NCBI RefSeq assembly: GCF_001704415.2
Contig: NC_030823.1
Location: 75,888,458-75,952,457, forward strand
Direction: 5' to 3'
DNA: 64,000 nt
From: Capra hircus
Lineage: Eukaryota > Chordata > Mammalia > Artiodactyla > Bovidae
The notes beneath the pieces are model-generated. The model was not told the DNA's origin. It worked only from the letters and a program-made list of their open reading frames with translations, and did not search any database. Made by a program: the position numbers and the translations under genes. Shown here piece after piece: positions 45,263 through 56,167 of this stretch (positions within the stretch are counted from its first letter, which is position 1; each line of letters starts with the position of its first letter).

Positions 45263-46554
45263 GTATTCTGTGAATTCATATTCAAATCAATATTCTTTAA
45301 ACTGCAATTCATGATGTGAAATTAGTGAGTCTCAGAATTTAATAAATGAACAAGAATTACGCAGGAAACGACAGATGAGTGATTGCACAAAGGAAGCATA
45401 TATATCATTTTGTGTAATTTCTGCTTCAGTTATATGAATGTGTGAGGCTGTGTGAGAGAACGGATCACTATACAAAACGTTTCGTACTATCGCTCACGGT
45501 CAAAATAATTCAAAGCCACTGATTGAAAATATGATCAAACGTTTCTATTAAACCACCTTAGATGAAACTTCCCAGAATATAAGCAGATGAATAACTATCA
45601 CGCAGGTAGACAAATCTAACATCACAAATGTACCAAGAGCTACAAGCTAAGGTAGTTGAACTTGTTCCTCAGGGTTAATGAACTTGTACTGAGCATTGCC
45701 TATTAGGTATCGCTGGAAACAAATGCCCTTTTCCTCAACTGCTGACTCAGGCACATGTCACATTTCTGCCCCTGGATTGGCGCGCTTGTGGTGTTTCTCA
45801 TTGCCAACGCAAGCTGTGGAGTGAGCAAAAAGAATCTAAAGCAAACCAATTGTTTTCTGCAATAGTAAAATTGCCTCTAGGTGGACAGTACTGATTCAGT
45901 TGTCCATCGTGAGGAACAAGGGTGCAGAACAGAGCCCAGAAGACCTGGGTTTGGTGCAGCTTCTGCAGGCCCACCAGGCTGGGCATCTCCCAGAGGCCAT
46001 TGACCTGGACCGTGATGTACAGAGAATACATCTAGCAACACAGGCTTGAGACTCCTGTCTTCTGTCGCGCCTGCAAGGGTCCTGAGGCTTCACTTTCTCG
46101 CCTGGGAGTGGAGTGGGCATCCTGCTCACGGTGACTATTCTTAGTAATGGGCCATGTCAGCTTCTGAAGAAGGAATCCCTCTGGTTACCTGCTCAATTCT
46201 GCCACTGATCATGGATGGACAATGGCTCTTTTCCATCAGTTATTTAATCACTACTTTACTATGCCTCGTGGATACAGTACATAGCCTCACAATGTGTAGG
46301 TATTTTCTTTCAAAAATTAAGTCGAGTTGACTTACATATGTATGTATTTTTGAAGCCAGAGTCCAGGTCCATTTTCTCCCCTTCATTTCCTCCCTCCCTC
46401 CCACCCTTCTCTTCTTCCTTCCTTCCTTCTGTCCATTTTTTAAATTCCTTTTAGAGGGTAGGTAGAGGGAGAGAATGTTACCATGTTTACAAATAGCTTT
46501 TGAAAAGATAAGGCGTTTGTTTTCTTCAAAAGGACAATGTGTGACTCTGATTTT
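45263..46554. other. Non-genic DNA around an exon-like segment
   Basis: Mostly AT-rich. The interval 45900-46130 is GC-richer and contains the minus-strand segment listed next. CT-rich at 46376-46438. Confidence 0.45.
45945..46031 (-). other. Exon-like segment, unidentified
   Basis: On the minus strand, TTGCTAG is followed by 29 codons (MYSLYITVQVNGLWEMP...) up to CCCAG|GTCTTC. The 87-nt stretch has an AG before it, a CAG|GT after it, and C or G at nearly all third codon positions, unlike the neighbouring DNA. The frame stays open beyond the putative donor to 45798. I do not recognise the protein. The upstream pyrimidine tract is weak, and no other exon was found nearby. It could be a lone exon of an unrecognised gene, a pseudo-exon, or chance. 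Confidence 0.25.
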
Positions 46555-47215
46555 TAAATTTCTCTTTTTAGAGTAGTTCTGTATTTACAGAAAAATTGCA
46601 AAAATAGTACAGAGAGTTCTTAAACATCCCACAACCCATAGCTCTTATTGTGTGCCGTGCTTAGTTGCTCAGTCGTGTCCGACTCTTTGCGGCCCCACGC
46701 ACTGTAGCCCACCAGGCCCCTCTGTCCATGGGATTCTCCAGGCAAGAATACTGGAGTGGGTTGCCATGCCCTCCTCCAGGGGAGCTTCCCAACCCAGGGA
46801 TCGAACCCAGGTCTCCTGCATTGCAGGCGGATTCTTTACCGACTGAGCCACGTCCTGTTATTCACATCACGTAATAGTGGGATGCATTGATCACAGTCAG
46901 TGAACCACGCTGCCCTGCTCAGGGAGGCCCACACTCGCTTCACATTTCCTTGACTTTACCCTCCCGTCCTTTCCGCACTCCAGCACCCCACCTAGGACGG
47001 CACATCACTCTTAGCTGCTGCGTCTCCTGAGGGTCCTCTTGGCTGGGATGGTGTCCTTGTTTCTGATGACCATGACGATTTTGAGGCATCCTGGTTGGTC
47101 GGACCTTTTGTATTTGTATGATGCTCTTCACTTGGGATTTGTCTGATAGCATGATGAGAATAGAGCTCCGGGTTCTGGGGAGGAAGGCCCAAGCGATAAA
47201 ATGGCATCCGCGTGG
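46555..47215 (-). mobile_element. Old L1 (L1M-type) 3' region, interrupted
   Basis: Left part TAGAGTAGTTCTGTATTTAC and AGTACAGAGAGTTCTTAAAC; right part, after a Bov-tA, GTCCTCTTGGCTGGGATGG, GACGATTTTGAGGCATCC and TTGGGATTTGTCTGATAGC. These match the order of an old mammalian L1 3' end in reverse. Middle segments are eroded. Subfamily not assigned. Confidence 0.65.
46652..46853 (-). mobile_element. Bov-tA SINE inside old L1
   Basis: Clean reverse copy from GTGCTTAGTTGCTCAGTCG to TTTACCGACTGAGCCACG. It is little diverged and so clearly younger than the L1 around it. Confidence 0.95.
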
Positions 47216-47559
47216 CTTAGGCTGCTGGCCTGGGCCGCCTGGCCGGGGTGCATCTGCCAGCTTCTCTGCAGTGAAGTTCCCCCTCTTCCCTGGTTTCTGC
47301 TCTGTGCTGCTGGAAGGGGCCTTGCTCAGACCTCAGCGTGAGGTGGGCAGTTTAGCTCTGCCTCCAGAAGGTGGGGAGTTTCTGCATAAACCACTTGGAC
47401 AGAAGATCTGTCTAACCTCCCCTACTTCTCTATTTATTCAATTGTTTATTCATATGAATGAGGACTCATGGATATTTATCTTATGCTTGGGGCATCACAG
47501 ATTTTTTCAGCTTGTGCAAATTCATCTGGTTTAATTCGAGCCCCATCTTACCAGCTCAA
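47216..47559. other. Non-genic DNA
   Basis: No gene or repeat recognised. Confidence 0.5.
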
Positions 47560-48010
47560 CTCCTGCGATGCCATTCCACAAAACTGTAGTCAGAGGGAAC
47601 CCCTGTGGGTCCTCACACCTCTCTCCCCCTCACACCCCTGCTTCCTCACCCGGAGGTCCTTGTTCAGATGTCATAGCGGAATGCAGGTCAGCCTTTTTTT
47701 AGAGTAATCTTGTTTATGTAATATTTATTATTTATTTGGCTGCACCAGATCTTAGTTGTAGCAAGCTGGATCTCTTAGTTGTAGCATGCGAACTCTTAAC
47801 TGTGGCATGTGAGATTTCGTTCCCTAACTGGGAATCAAACCCTGGGCCCCCTGCTGTGGGAGCACGGTGTCAGCCACTGGACCCCCAGGGAAGCCCCTCA
47901 GCTCAGGTATTAAGATTGCCTGGCCATTGAGAGTCGCTCTCTGCTTCCTTGGAAGTTTTTGTGTCTACACGTGTTTGTCATGTCATCTGATATCTGTTTG
48001 CCTGTTTATC
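47560..48010 (+). mobile_element. L2 LINE 3' remnant, interrupted
   Basis: CTCACCCGGAGGTCCTTG with TTCAGATGTCATAG before, and GTGTTTGTCATGTCATCTG with TTTGCCTGTTTATCTCC after, an inserted CHR SINE. The pattern matches an L2 3' end, at low identity. Confidence 0.5.
47720..47897 (-). mobile_element. CHR-type SINE
   Basis: TTATTTGGCTGCACCAGATC, two TCTTAGTTGTAGCA repeats of the body, CTAACTGGGAATCAAACCC and ACCCCCAGGGAAGCCCC, in reverse orientation. Confidence 0.9.
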
Positions 48011-48139
48011 TCCCTGGTGAGGTTTGGAGGCCACTGTGACACCCGCCGTTTCTTTCTCCCTTCTCTATCCTGGGGCACCCGGTTCCTGCCTGGCAGAGAG
48101 GAGGTTCTTAACAACACAGCTGAAAGACTAGGCAAGGAA

Positions 48140-48350
48140 CGGGCTTCCCCGGTGGCTCAGGGGTAAAGAATCCGCCAGCCCACGCAGGAGACGCAGGAAA
48201 AGCTGGTTTGATCCCTGGGATGGGGAGATCCCGTGGAGAAGGAAATGGCTACTCGCTCCAGTATTCTGGCCTGAAAAATCCCGTGGACAGAGGAGCCTGG
48301 CGGGCTGCAGCCCGTGCGGCCACACGGACACGACTGAGTGAGCACGCAGA
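48140..48350 (+). mobile_element. Bov-tA SINE
   Basis: CGGGCTTCCCCGGTGGCTC to ACACGACTGAGTGAGCACG. CAAGGAA at 48133-48139 and 48351-48357 is a short target duplication. The tail region has the unusual CCCGTGCGGCCACACGG in place of CCATGGGGTCGCAAAGAG. Confidence 0.94.
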
Positions 48351-48357
48351 CAAGGAA

Positions 48358-49301
48358 GGCCACTTGGCGAGCTGATGGGGATTCCGGAAGCACTCTCCGA
48401 GTCCTTTCTGGAGGAAAGTGGCATCACCGATCTGCGCTTCTTAGGGGATACATGTTGAGTCGTTTTCCCTGCCTGTAATGATGTTTTCGCTCTGATGGTC
48501 TCGACTGCGGCATGCGGTCATCTGCGATGCTCAGGCACTGGTGGGATGGCTGCTCAGAGTGGGGGGCCCGGTTCCTGCCAAGGAGCGGCCCCGGGCTCCG
48601 CGAGGGTGGCCGCTGCTGACCTCCGCCTCATCCTCAGGAGCCTGACCCTCCGAGCTGAGCTAACGCGCAGACCCGGACGCCCACCTAAAACCCGGGCCGT
48701 CTCGACACACGCAAGCTGGCTCGGCTGTTTGGACTGTCAAGTAGTCGAGAAAATATTTAAGTCAGTCAGAATGCAGTCGAGTTAGCCAAAAAAGCGCGTC
48801 TGACTACCCGTCCCCCACCCCCGACTAGACTGTGGATTTGACTGGTCTGTTTATAAAAAAAAGTCACATTTTCCTCGCCAAAAGAGGATGCATTTTTCCC
48901 CACTGAAACTTAATGAAATAACTGTTACATCATATAAATTCATTTCCTCAAGAATATGTGTCAGGCTATCAAATCAGTTAAGGAAAATTCTCATCTTTTT
49001 TTCTCTTTGAAATTAAGGGGGAGTTTGGTTCCAAGTTAAGTGAGTTCATAGCGCCATCTAGTGCTTCAAAACGGAATGTCGGCACAGGGTTGGAGAAATT
49101 TTAAATCTGGTGTTTTCCTTGGCTGTAAACACAACATCCTCAAAACTGCTTGCCTGATTCAGACTAGCGTTCTCCAGCTTTAGGATGATTATTCACAACT
49201 GACTGGGGATTGACATTTCATCACGGTTTCTAGTGAGTAATCAGTGATTAAGGTTCAACTTGAAAAGAATCTTCCATAAATAACCAGACACAACTGGTGA
49301 T
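48358..49301. other. Non-genic DNA
   Basis: The part at 48500-48720 is GC- and CpG-rich and open for 96 codons on the plus strand, without recognisable protein. The rest is AT-rich. Confidence 0.45.
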
Positions 49302-49889
49302 CCAAAATCACTGCAGATGGTGATTGCAGCCATGAAATTAAAAGACGCTTGCTCCTTGGAAGGAAAGTTATGGCCAACCTAGACAGCATATTAAAAAGCA
49401 GAGACAATACTTTACCAACAAAGGTCTGTCTAGTCAAAGCTATGGTTTTTCCTGTAGTCATGTATGGATGTGAGAGTTGGACCATAAAGAAAGGTGAGCA
49501 CCGAAGAATTGATACTTTTGAACTGTGGCATTGGAGAAGACTCTTGAGAGTCCCTTGGGCTGCAAGGAGATTCAACCAGTCCATCCTAAAGGAGATCAGT
49601 CCCGAGTGTTCATTGGAAGGACTGATGCTGAAGCTGAAACTCCAATCCTTTGGCCACCTGATGTGAAGAACTGACTCATTTGAAAAGACCCTGATGCTGG
49701 GAAAGATTGAGGGCAGGAAGAGAAGGGGATGACAGAGGGTGAGATGGTTGGATGGCATCACTGATTCGATGGACATGAATTTGAGCAAGGTCCAGGAGTT
49801 GGTAATGGACTAAGAAGCCAGGAATGCTGCAGTCCATGGGGCCTCAAGGAGCTGGACACGACTGAGTGACTGGACTGAACTGAACTGAT
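49302..49889 (+). mobile_element. BovB LINE, 3' fragment
   Basis: Starts at ATCCAAAATCACTGCAG and ends in GAACTGAACTGA. The ORF is open at 49349-49666 (LLLGRKVMANLDSILKSRD, GCESWTIKKGEHRRID) and stops at CACCTGATGTGA, where a substitution replaces an Arg codon. No clear target duplication. Confidence 0.96.
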
Positions 49890-49943
49890 ACATAAGCGGA
49901 GACCCAGGCCCCTTTTCTTCCCTCAGTATTAGGGCATGAGATG

Positions 49944-50170
49944 GGCTTCCTGGTGGCTCAGATGGTAAAGAATCCACCTGCAATGCAGGAGACCCGGATT
50001 TGATCCCTGGGGTGGGAAAATCCTCTGGAGAAGGGAATGGCAACCCACTCCAGTATTCTTGCCTGGAGAATCCCATGGACAGAGGAGCCTGGTGGGCTAC
50101 AGTCCATGGGGTCACAAAGAATCAGATATGACTGAGTGACTAACACAGAGACACACACATACACACATAA
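49944..50170 (+). mobile_element. Bov-tA SINE
   Basis: GGCTTCCTGGTGGCTCAG through TGACTGAGTGACTAACAC, with an (AC)n-type tail at 50144-50167. Flanked by the perfect 10-bp GCATGAGATG at 49934-49943 and 50171-50180. Confidence 0.96.
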
Positions 50171-50180
50171 GCATGAGATG

Positions 50181-50719
50181 AACCCATAAGTCAAAACCTG
50201 CAGTAACGCAGCAGACACGTGATGAGAACTGCGACCTTAAATTAAGTCTCCTCCCCTGCCCCCAACAGAGTGAATTAAAATAGACAGATCTGGGGACAGG
50301 TGTCGTTTTATTCCATACACTTCTGACACTATATATTCTCTGAAAGGAAGATATTCACTGGAGAGGAGAAGCAAATTTCTTTTCTCGGCTTCAAGGAACC
50401 CGGTAAACCTCTACTCAGCAAATGATTTCTGCCTGTGCTCCCTTCCCTTCCTACAAAAACAGTGTGAGTTTTGAAGACACTTTGAATTTGGAATCATTTC
50501 TGATCAAGGTGCAGAAGTGACCTGTTTGCACATATTATTTCTTGCTTTTCTGCACGTGATGGTTCTAGAGGCACCTGGGCGTGTTATTCCCTGTTGAGCA
50601 GCCCCGTGTTGCATGACCCGAAGGGTTGGCGAGCAAAGCCCAGCGCCCCACGCCTGCGGGTTTGAAATGGGACGAAACTAAGCAAAGGAAGGAAGAATCA
50701 AGGGCGCTGGACAGGGAGA
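50181..50719. other. Non-genic DNA
   Basis: No gene or repeat recognised. Confidence 0.5.
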
Positions 50720-50848
50720 GCAGCTGTCGTTTAGTGGCTAAGTCACGTCTGACTCTGCAACCCCACATGATGTGCCCCGCCAGGCTCCTCTGCCCATGGA
50801 ATTCCCAGGCAAGAACACTTGGATGGGTTACCATTTCCTTCTCCAGGG
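50720..50848 (-). mobile_element. Bov-A/Bov-tA-type SINE fragment
   Basis: CTAAGTCACGTCTGACTCTG, CCCGCCAGGCTCCTCTGCC and TACCATTTCCTTCTCCAGG in reverse. The BovB-derived part only, so the exact SINE family cannot be decided. Confidence 0.8.
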
Positions 50849-51139
50849 AGACTGCAGGCAAGAGACACAGGCTGGGCAAGGTCATGCAGGACTGTGTACA
50901 AAGCTTTGTAACCCATAAGTTAACTTTTTTTTTTTTTTTCTGTAGTTCAGGGAAAAAGAGAGTATTTAATAGCTTTTTCGAATAACTGTGGCTATTCTTC
51001 TTTGATGCAGTACCTAAACCCAACAAATAGTCCTTTCTTAAAGGTTTGTTGCAATGCGGGATTTGAAAATACATCGGGGAACTTTTCGTATAAGGTTACA
51101 TTAAAAAAAAAAGGTTACATTAAAATTATTGTATGCATT

Positions 51140-51312
51140 TTTGTTGTTTATTAATTTTTATTAGAGTGCAGCTGCCTTACAATGTTGTGTTAGCTCCTAC
51201 AGTACAGCAAAGTGAACCAGCTAGATGCAGACACATATCGCCTCATTTCTGGATTCCTCCCCACTTAGGTGGCCACATAGCACTGAGTGGAGTTCCCTGA
51301 GCCACACAGTGG
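51140..51312 (-). mobile_element. L1 3'-end fragment
   Basis: CTGCCTTACAATGTTGTG, GTACAGCAAAGTGAACC and CATAGCACTGAGTGGAG in reverse. It ends where a Bov-tA begins. Confidence 0.85.
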
Positions 51313-51515
51313 GGGGCTTCCTTCATAGCTCAGCGGGCAGAGTCTGCCTGCAATGCAGGAGACCCAGGTTCGATTCCTGGATGGGGAAGATCCCCTGGAG
51401 AAGGAAATGGAAGCCCACTGCAGTATTCTTGACAGGAGAATTCCATGGACAGAGAAGCCTGGCAGGCTATAGTCTATAGGGTTGCAAGAGTCGGACACAA
51501 CTGAGTGACTAAGCA
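51313..51515 (+). mobile_element. Bov-tA SINE
   Basis: GGGCTTCCTTCATAGCTC to AACTGAGTGACTAAGC. Inserted at or in the preceding L1 end. No clear duplication. Confidence 0.95.
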
Positions 51516-51526
51516 TAACAACTATG

Positions 51527-51590
51527 TGTATATGTGTGTGTATATAACATAGGTATATGTGTATATGTATATGTATATATACATACATAT
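51527..51590. repeat. TA/TG-rich microsatellite
   Basis: Irregular TATGTGTATA runs grading into TATATACATACATA, adjoining the SINE tail. Confidence 0.9.
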
Positions 51591-52014
51591 CAGTCCAAAT
51601 CTCCCAATTTAACCAGGTTGTACCTTTTAAAGAATGGGAAAATAATTATAAATATCGTGAGCACTTCCCACAGTGATGACATATTCCCAAGTAGAAGTTT
51701 AATTCGTGACCCAATGCTCAATGACAATCGCTGATGTAAAGAATGGACGAAAGTTCACTCAGGAGTTTGCTCGGCACAGTGACTATCACCCTGTCCACGG
51801 CAGCTACTTACACACAACCAACGGGTTTCTTTGTGTTGTTGTTGTTGTTGTTGTTTTTTGCTTATTTGTATCCATTCTGATTCATTTTGGATCATTCACT
51901 TTGGAGTGTTAATATTGCTAAAGCGGCAAGGTTGTCTTTTGCAAATAATTTGCTGTTAAAAATGCTTAAAACTGTTAATTTTTAAAAACGTGATGATAAA
52001 GCTTTGTTTTCAGT
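51591..52014. other. Non-genic DNA
   Basis: Contains a (GTT)n microsatellite at 51834-51855 followed by a T-run. Otherwise no feature. Confidence 0.5.
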
Positions 52015-52400
52015 CATACAGCATGAAGAACCTCAGAAGGAGAAAACAAATGTCGTATATTAACACATCTGTGTGGAATGTGGAGGACCGGTGAGGGTGA
52101 GCCCTGGTTTGTAGGGCAGGAATGGAGACACAGATGTGGAGACTGGACACGTGGCTGGGGTGGGGGCGGGGGTGGGGGGGACTGGGAGATCGGGACCCAC
52201 ATAGACCCCGCGTGTAAGAGAGGCGGCCAGCACAGCACAGGAGCTCGGCTCGTGCTCTGGGGGGACTAGGGGTGGGTGCGGATGGAGGGGGCTCACGAGG
52301 AAGGGGATGGACGTGTGCATATAGCTGACTCCCACTGCTGTGCAGCAGAAACCAACGCACACTGTCGAGCAATTGGCCTTCAATTAAAAAAAGGAAGAAG
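52015..52400 (+). mobile_element. L1 3' end
   Basis: CCTCAGAAGGAGAAAACAAA, GTTTGTAGGGCAGGAATGG, CTGTGCAGCAGAAACC and GAGCAATTGGCCTTCAATT, then an A-rich tail. The G-rich centre (52155-52190) has expanded. Confidence 0.9.
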
Positions 52401-53550
52401 AGCTTTTTCAAAAGAAGTTTTCTTAGTCTCAGGAATGCTCCAATTGTTGCCCTCCGCCACCCCCACCCCCAAACTCCCCATCTAGGAGAAAACCCAGGCC
52501 CCCTGCAGGACTGTCCCTGAGGATGGAGGAGAGGCTTCCGTACTGAAATACTGATGACTTTGGCGCCCGCTTTACCTGGCCATCCCCGCTCACTGTGAGG
52601 ACTCGCCCTGCCCCCGGGCTGGAAGCGGCAGGAAGCAGGCTGACAGCTGGCCCGGCCTCCGCTAGCAACTTCAGTGATCCTCGCCCTCGGCAAAGAACGG
52701 CGCCAGGGAGCAAGGAAACATATTGCTGCAAAGCGGTGAAATGTACCCAGCGTGCCAGCCTGCACACTTCTCTGCAATCCAGGGAGCTGTGGGCATGACT
52801 GCCAGCTCTGTCCGTCTCCCTGGCTTTGAAGGAAAGTGTCAGGTTCCAGGCCACTCTCTCGGGGAGGCTGGGGGGTGGTCCTGTCGGCATTTGGAGGAAG
52901 ACTGGGGAAAGAAGGATTTTTTGTTTTACCGTTTTTTTTCTTTTTTAAAAAATAACCAACAATAAATCAACAATTGATTTACTCCACACACAATGGACAC
53001 AAAGGAAGAAGCCTCTGAAAGGTGGGAGAGACAGTCACTGGGGCCGAGAGGGGAACATGCTTGTGGGGCTGGGTTGACTGTCATCCTCCTGGAAAACCGT
53101 TCTTTGACTGCGCTGGTGTGTTTGGTGGCACAAACATATTCCATTTCATTGTCTACCCGGCCCTCCTGCCCGGAGCTGGCCTTGGCCATGACCTTGACCT
53201 TGGCCGTGGTGCAAACTCACCTTCACCAGCCCGGGCCAGAGTGCCTTGGCTGTATCGGCAGAAAAAGTGAATCGATTCCAAGTAGTTCCAGCCACAAAAA
53301 CAATTAGACAGAACTTGCGATTCAGAAAGAATGAACACAAGAGTAATTTCTGTATGCCTCTCGTGGAGAAAAAAGCTGAGTCATTTTAAGTTGTATTTTC
53401 CTGCTTTCCTGAAAATATCAGCCTCTGCCTTGTCTCAGCTTTCACCCGTGCTTTACTAAAGACCGGCACTGGCGCTGAACACTTAAAAAAAACTTTTAAT
53501 TAGTTAAATTCAATTAATTTTTTAACTTTTAAATTAATTGAATTCAATTA
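52401..53550. other. 1.1-kb unique block
   Basis: GC-rich on the left, becoming AT-rich from 53340. No recognised exon. Contains the nuclear-receptor-like site listed next. Direct and inverted copies of AATTCAATTAATTTTTTAA lie at 53500-53560. Confidence 0.5.
53189..53203 (-). promoter_or_regulatory. Tandem AGGTCA half-sites (ERR/NR5A-like)
   Basis: On the minus strand CCAAGGTCAAGGTCA holds two AGGTCA cores with no spacer. The second is preceded by TCA, giving TCAAGGTCA, the extended half-site recognised by ERR and NR5A receptors. Binding is not shown. Matches of this length arise by chance, though a doubled site is less common. Confidence 0.4.
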
Positions 53551-53590
53551 ATTTTTTAAATTGGAGTATAGTTAGTTACTGGAGTATAGA

Positions 53591-53733
53591 TGTTTGGATG
53601 GCATCACTGACTCAATGGACATGAATTTGGGCAAGCTCCCGGAGTCAGTGATGGACAGGGAAGCCTGGCGTGCTGCAGTCCATGGGGTCACAAAGAGTTG
53701 GACCCGACTGAGCGACTGAACTGAGCTGAACTG
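53591..53733 (+). mobile_element. BovB extreme 3' end inside L1
   Basis: 143 bp from TGTTTGGATGGCATCACTG to CTGAGCTGAACTGA. ATAG occurs at both junctions, too short to be sure of a target duplication. Confidence 0.93.
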
Positions 53734-53789
53734 ATAGCTGCTTCACACTATTGTGTCAGTTTCTGCTGTGTGGCAAAGTGAATCGATCA

Positions 53790-53799
53790 AATATATATA

Positions 53800-53861
<62 letters not shown>
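53790..53861. repeat. (TA)n(TG)n(TA)n microsatellite
   Basis: TA, then a TG run, then about 24 TA units. The tract resumes after the inserted SINE (54075-54088). Confidence 0.97.
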
Positions 53862-53863
<2 letters not shown>

Positions 53864-54073
53864 CTTCCCCGGTGGCTCAGAGGTTAAAGAGTCTGCCTCC
53901 AATGTGGGAGACCTGGGTTCGATCCCTGGGTCGGGAAGATCCCCTGGAGAAGGAAATGGCAACCCACTCCAGTACTCTTGCCTGGAGAATCCCATGGACG
54001 GAGGAGCCTGGTAGGCTACAGTCCACGGGGTCGCAAAGAGTCGGACACGACTGAGCGACTTCACCTTCACCTT
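53862..54073 (+). mobile_element. Bov-tA SINE inserted in the TA microsatellite
   Basis: GGCTTCCCCGGTGGCTCAG to GAGCGACTTCACCTTCACC, close to the family pattern throughout, so probably young. TA repeats on both sides are the target. Confidence 0.97.
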
Positions 54074-54165
54074 CATATATATATATATGCCCTCTTTTTT
54101 GAATTTCCTTCCCATCTGGGTCACCACAGAGCCAACTGGAGTTCCCTGGGCACTGAGCATTATAA

Positions 54166-55240
54166 ACTGGATTCTGTTTTTGTCCTTCTGGCCTCGTGGG
54201 TAGATTCTGGAAATGCTGCTTCTTTTCAGCTAGAGGAGAGCACAGATCCTCACATGCAATGTCTACTGAATAGTTCTCTGTTGAATGAGTGAATTTACAA
54301 AATACCCTAGCGATATCATGAAGAGACTTCCCTAAATTAAATGAAGGTGAAGACAGTGAAGGATCATGTTATATACTGATCAAATATATTTTTGAAGAAT
54401 CAGAGTACACATAGGTAAATACATGATTTGTGGAAGTATTGACATGAATGCCCAACAAAGTTTTATTTCCTGTCAGGCTATCTCTTCTTCCTTAATTATA
54501 TTTCAGTTTTTCTGTAAACCATCCAAAATGGTCAACTTTCTAGGCTTTAAAAATGGTTTTTTATTGTTTCCCTTCTGTAGAATGAAAATCTATTTCTAAA
54601 ATAGATAAAATAATTATTTCAAAGGAAATTGAAAATTAGCATTCATTCTGACCTAACTATATTCAAGAAAATTTTGTGTGAGCTTGTGTTGCTTATGTAT
54701 AAATGGTTGTGTATTGATTAAACGGCAAATTCAAGTGAATTAATACCACCTGCTTTAATTATAGCTGACGTAGGTATAAGAATTGTTGAATGATACAAAA
54801 CCGGAAGTTGTGTTTTACCCCGTCCTTAACCTCCCTCCTTCCTTGCTAATTTCTCTCTCTCTCTCGTTTTGTACCAAGAGATTTATGGGGAAAGCATTAA
54901 CCCAGAAGTTGTCCTTTTCCTATTAAAATTCGTGGCTGTATATAAAACCTTGTTTAAATAGTAGAATGTGAAAAAATAATTCTAAACGTCTGTTTGTAAG
55001 ACTGGGCTGTATGTTCAGGTTCTCACAAACGCACAGATCTATGCAGTAGTACCTAGAAAAGCAAAAATGAAAAGCTCAGGTTATGAAAATACCACAGTCG
55101 AAGAGCGTCGCTAATTGCTGGCAGTAAGAGGGACAGCGTTTTGTAATGGATGCATCTAAGCAGAGGAGGCAGAGTGTCCCACTGAGATGAAAGAAGCTGT
55201 TTAGCACAAAACACGGAAGAACAGAACGCGTGTGTCATTG
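54166..55240. other. AT-rich non-genic DNA
   Basis: No gene or repeat recognised. Short (CT)n at 54852-54863. Confidence 0.5.

Positions 55241-55307
<67 letters not shown>
55241..55307. repeat. (CT)n(CA)n compound microsatellite
   Basis: About 14 CT units followed by about 19 CA units, both uninterrupted. Likely polymorphic. Confidence 0.97.
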
Positions 55308-55309
<2 letters not shown>

Positions 55310-55764
55310 GTGACAAAAAGGAAGTGGGCAGGAAGGCCAAAACATTTTGCTTAAATACATCGGGCTAAGAAGCGCTTCACTTCGCTGAGGCAGGGTTGGG
55401 GTGTCTAAGAGGAACGCTGCAGCGTAATTGTATCCAAACAGTTCTTTAGAAAACAGTTACTTTTTAGTTGGCGTGCAAACAGACACTTGGGCTACCATGT
55501 ACTAAACATTTCACTCTGTGAATTAAGTTGTTTCAGACAAAACCGTTTCTTAATTTATCAGACAACAAAAAGTTGGAGGCTAGGTATAATGTTCAGAAAT
55601 GGCTCGCATCCCAGTCGGACACAACTGATAATTTAAGACAAAATTCTTATAATCCACAGGGAAGCCAGTTAACCAGCGCCACCCAGTGGTTCCACAGGGG
55701 CACTTGCAGCGCAGCGTCTGCCTTGATGCCCATCGTCCGCAATTCTTTCTTCTTTTTAAATTTC
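55308..55764. other. Non-genic DNA
   Basis: No gene recognised. 55600-55630 and 55660-55700 contain short SINE-like words only. Confidence 0.45.
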
Positions 55765-55936
55765 GGCTTCACAGGAGTGTCTTCATTGCGATAGGTGGGC
55801 CCTCGAGTTTCTGTGCTTGGGCTTACTTGTTCCATCGCACGTGGGATCTTAGTTCCGAGTTCACTAACCAGGGACTGAACCTACGGCCCCTGCATCAGAA
55901 GGCAGATTCTTGGCCACTGGACCACCAGGGAGGCCC
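55765..55936 (-). mobile_element. CHR-type SINE
   Basis: GCACGTGGGATCTTAGTTCC, CCAGGGACTGAACCTACG, TTCTTGGCCACTGGACC and ACCAGGGAGGCCCC in reverse. The body is decayed. Confidence 0.88.
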
Positions 55937-56167
55937 CTCGTCGCCATTTCTTCTGTCTTTGCCTTCTTTCTATTTCCTTCTTATCTACATTTGCCCCCTC
56001 TCTCCATCATTATCTTCTGTTTCCAACCCTTGCCCTGCCTTGACTGGTCTTTCTCATCATTCCTGTATGACCAACATGAGGCAAATTACTCAAAGTTTGA
56101 GGAGCTGCGTTCCCCGGCATCCACTTTATACTTACTTTCCTTTCTCCCATTCTTTCATAGCATCCCA

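Larger units (their letters stand above)
53555..54165 (-). mobile_element. L1 3' end carrying three later insertions
   Basis: L1 pieces are 53555-53590 (TTGGAGTATAGTTAG), 53734-53790 (TGTGTCAGTTTCTGCTG) and 54090-54165 (TTCCCATCTGGGTCACCAC, GAGTTCCCTGGGCACTGAG). Together they make one reverse L1 3' end, split by a BovB piece, a TA microsatellite and a Bov-tA. Confidence 0.85.

Noticed and set aside
48495..48785. 96-codon frame in a GC-rich segment as a first exon at a CpG island
   Set aside because: CpG content is modest, there is no promoter or donor site of note, and the residues look like random GC-rich translation.
52010..52777. 255-codon open frame on the minus strand, the second longest in the window
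   Set aside because: It runs antisense through an L1 3' end and GC-rich unique DNA, is rich in Pro, Ser and Arg, and shows no domain or splice context.
53790..54088. AT-rich tract as replication origin or matrix attachment site
   Set aside because: A plain TA/TG microsatellite split by a SINE explains it, with nothing further in support.
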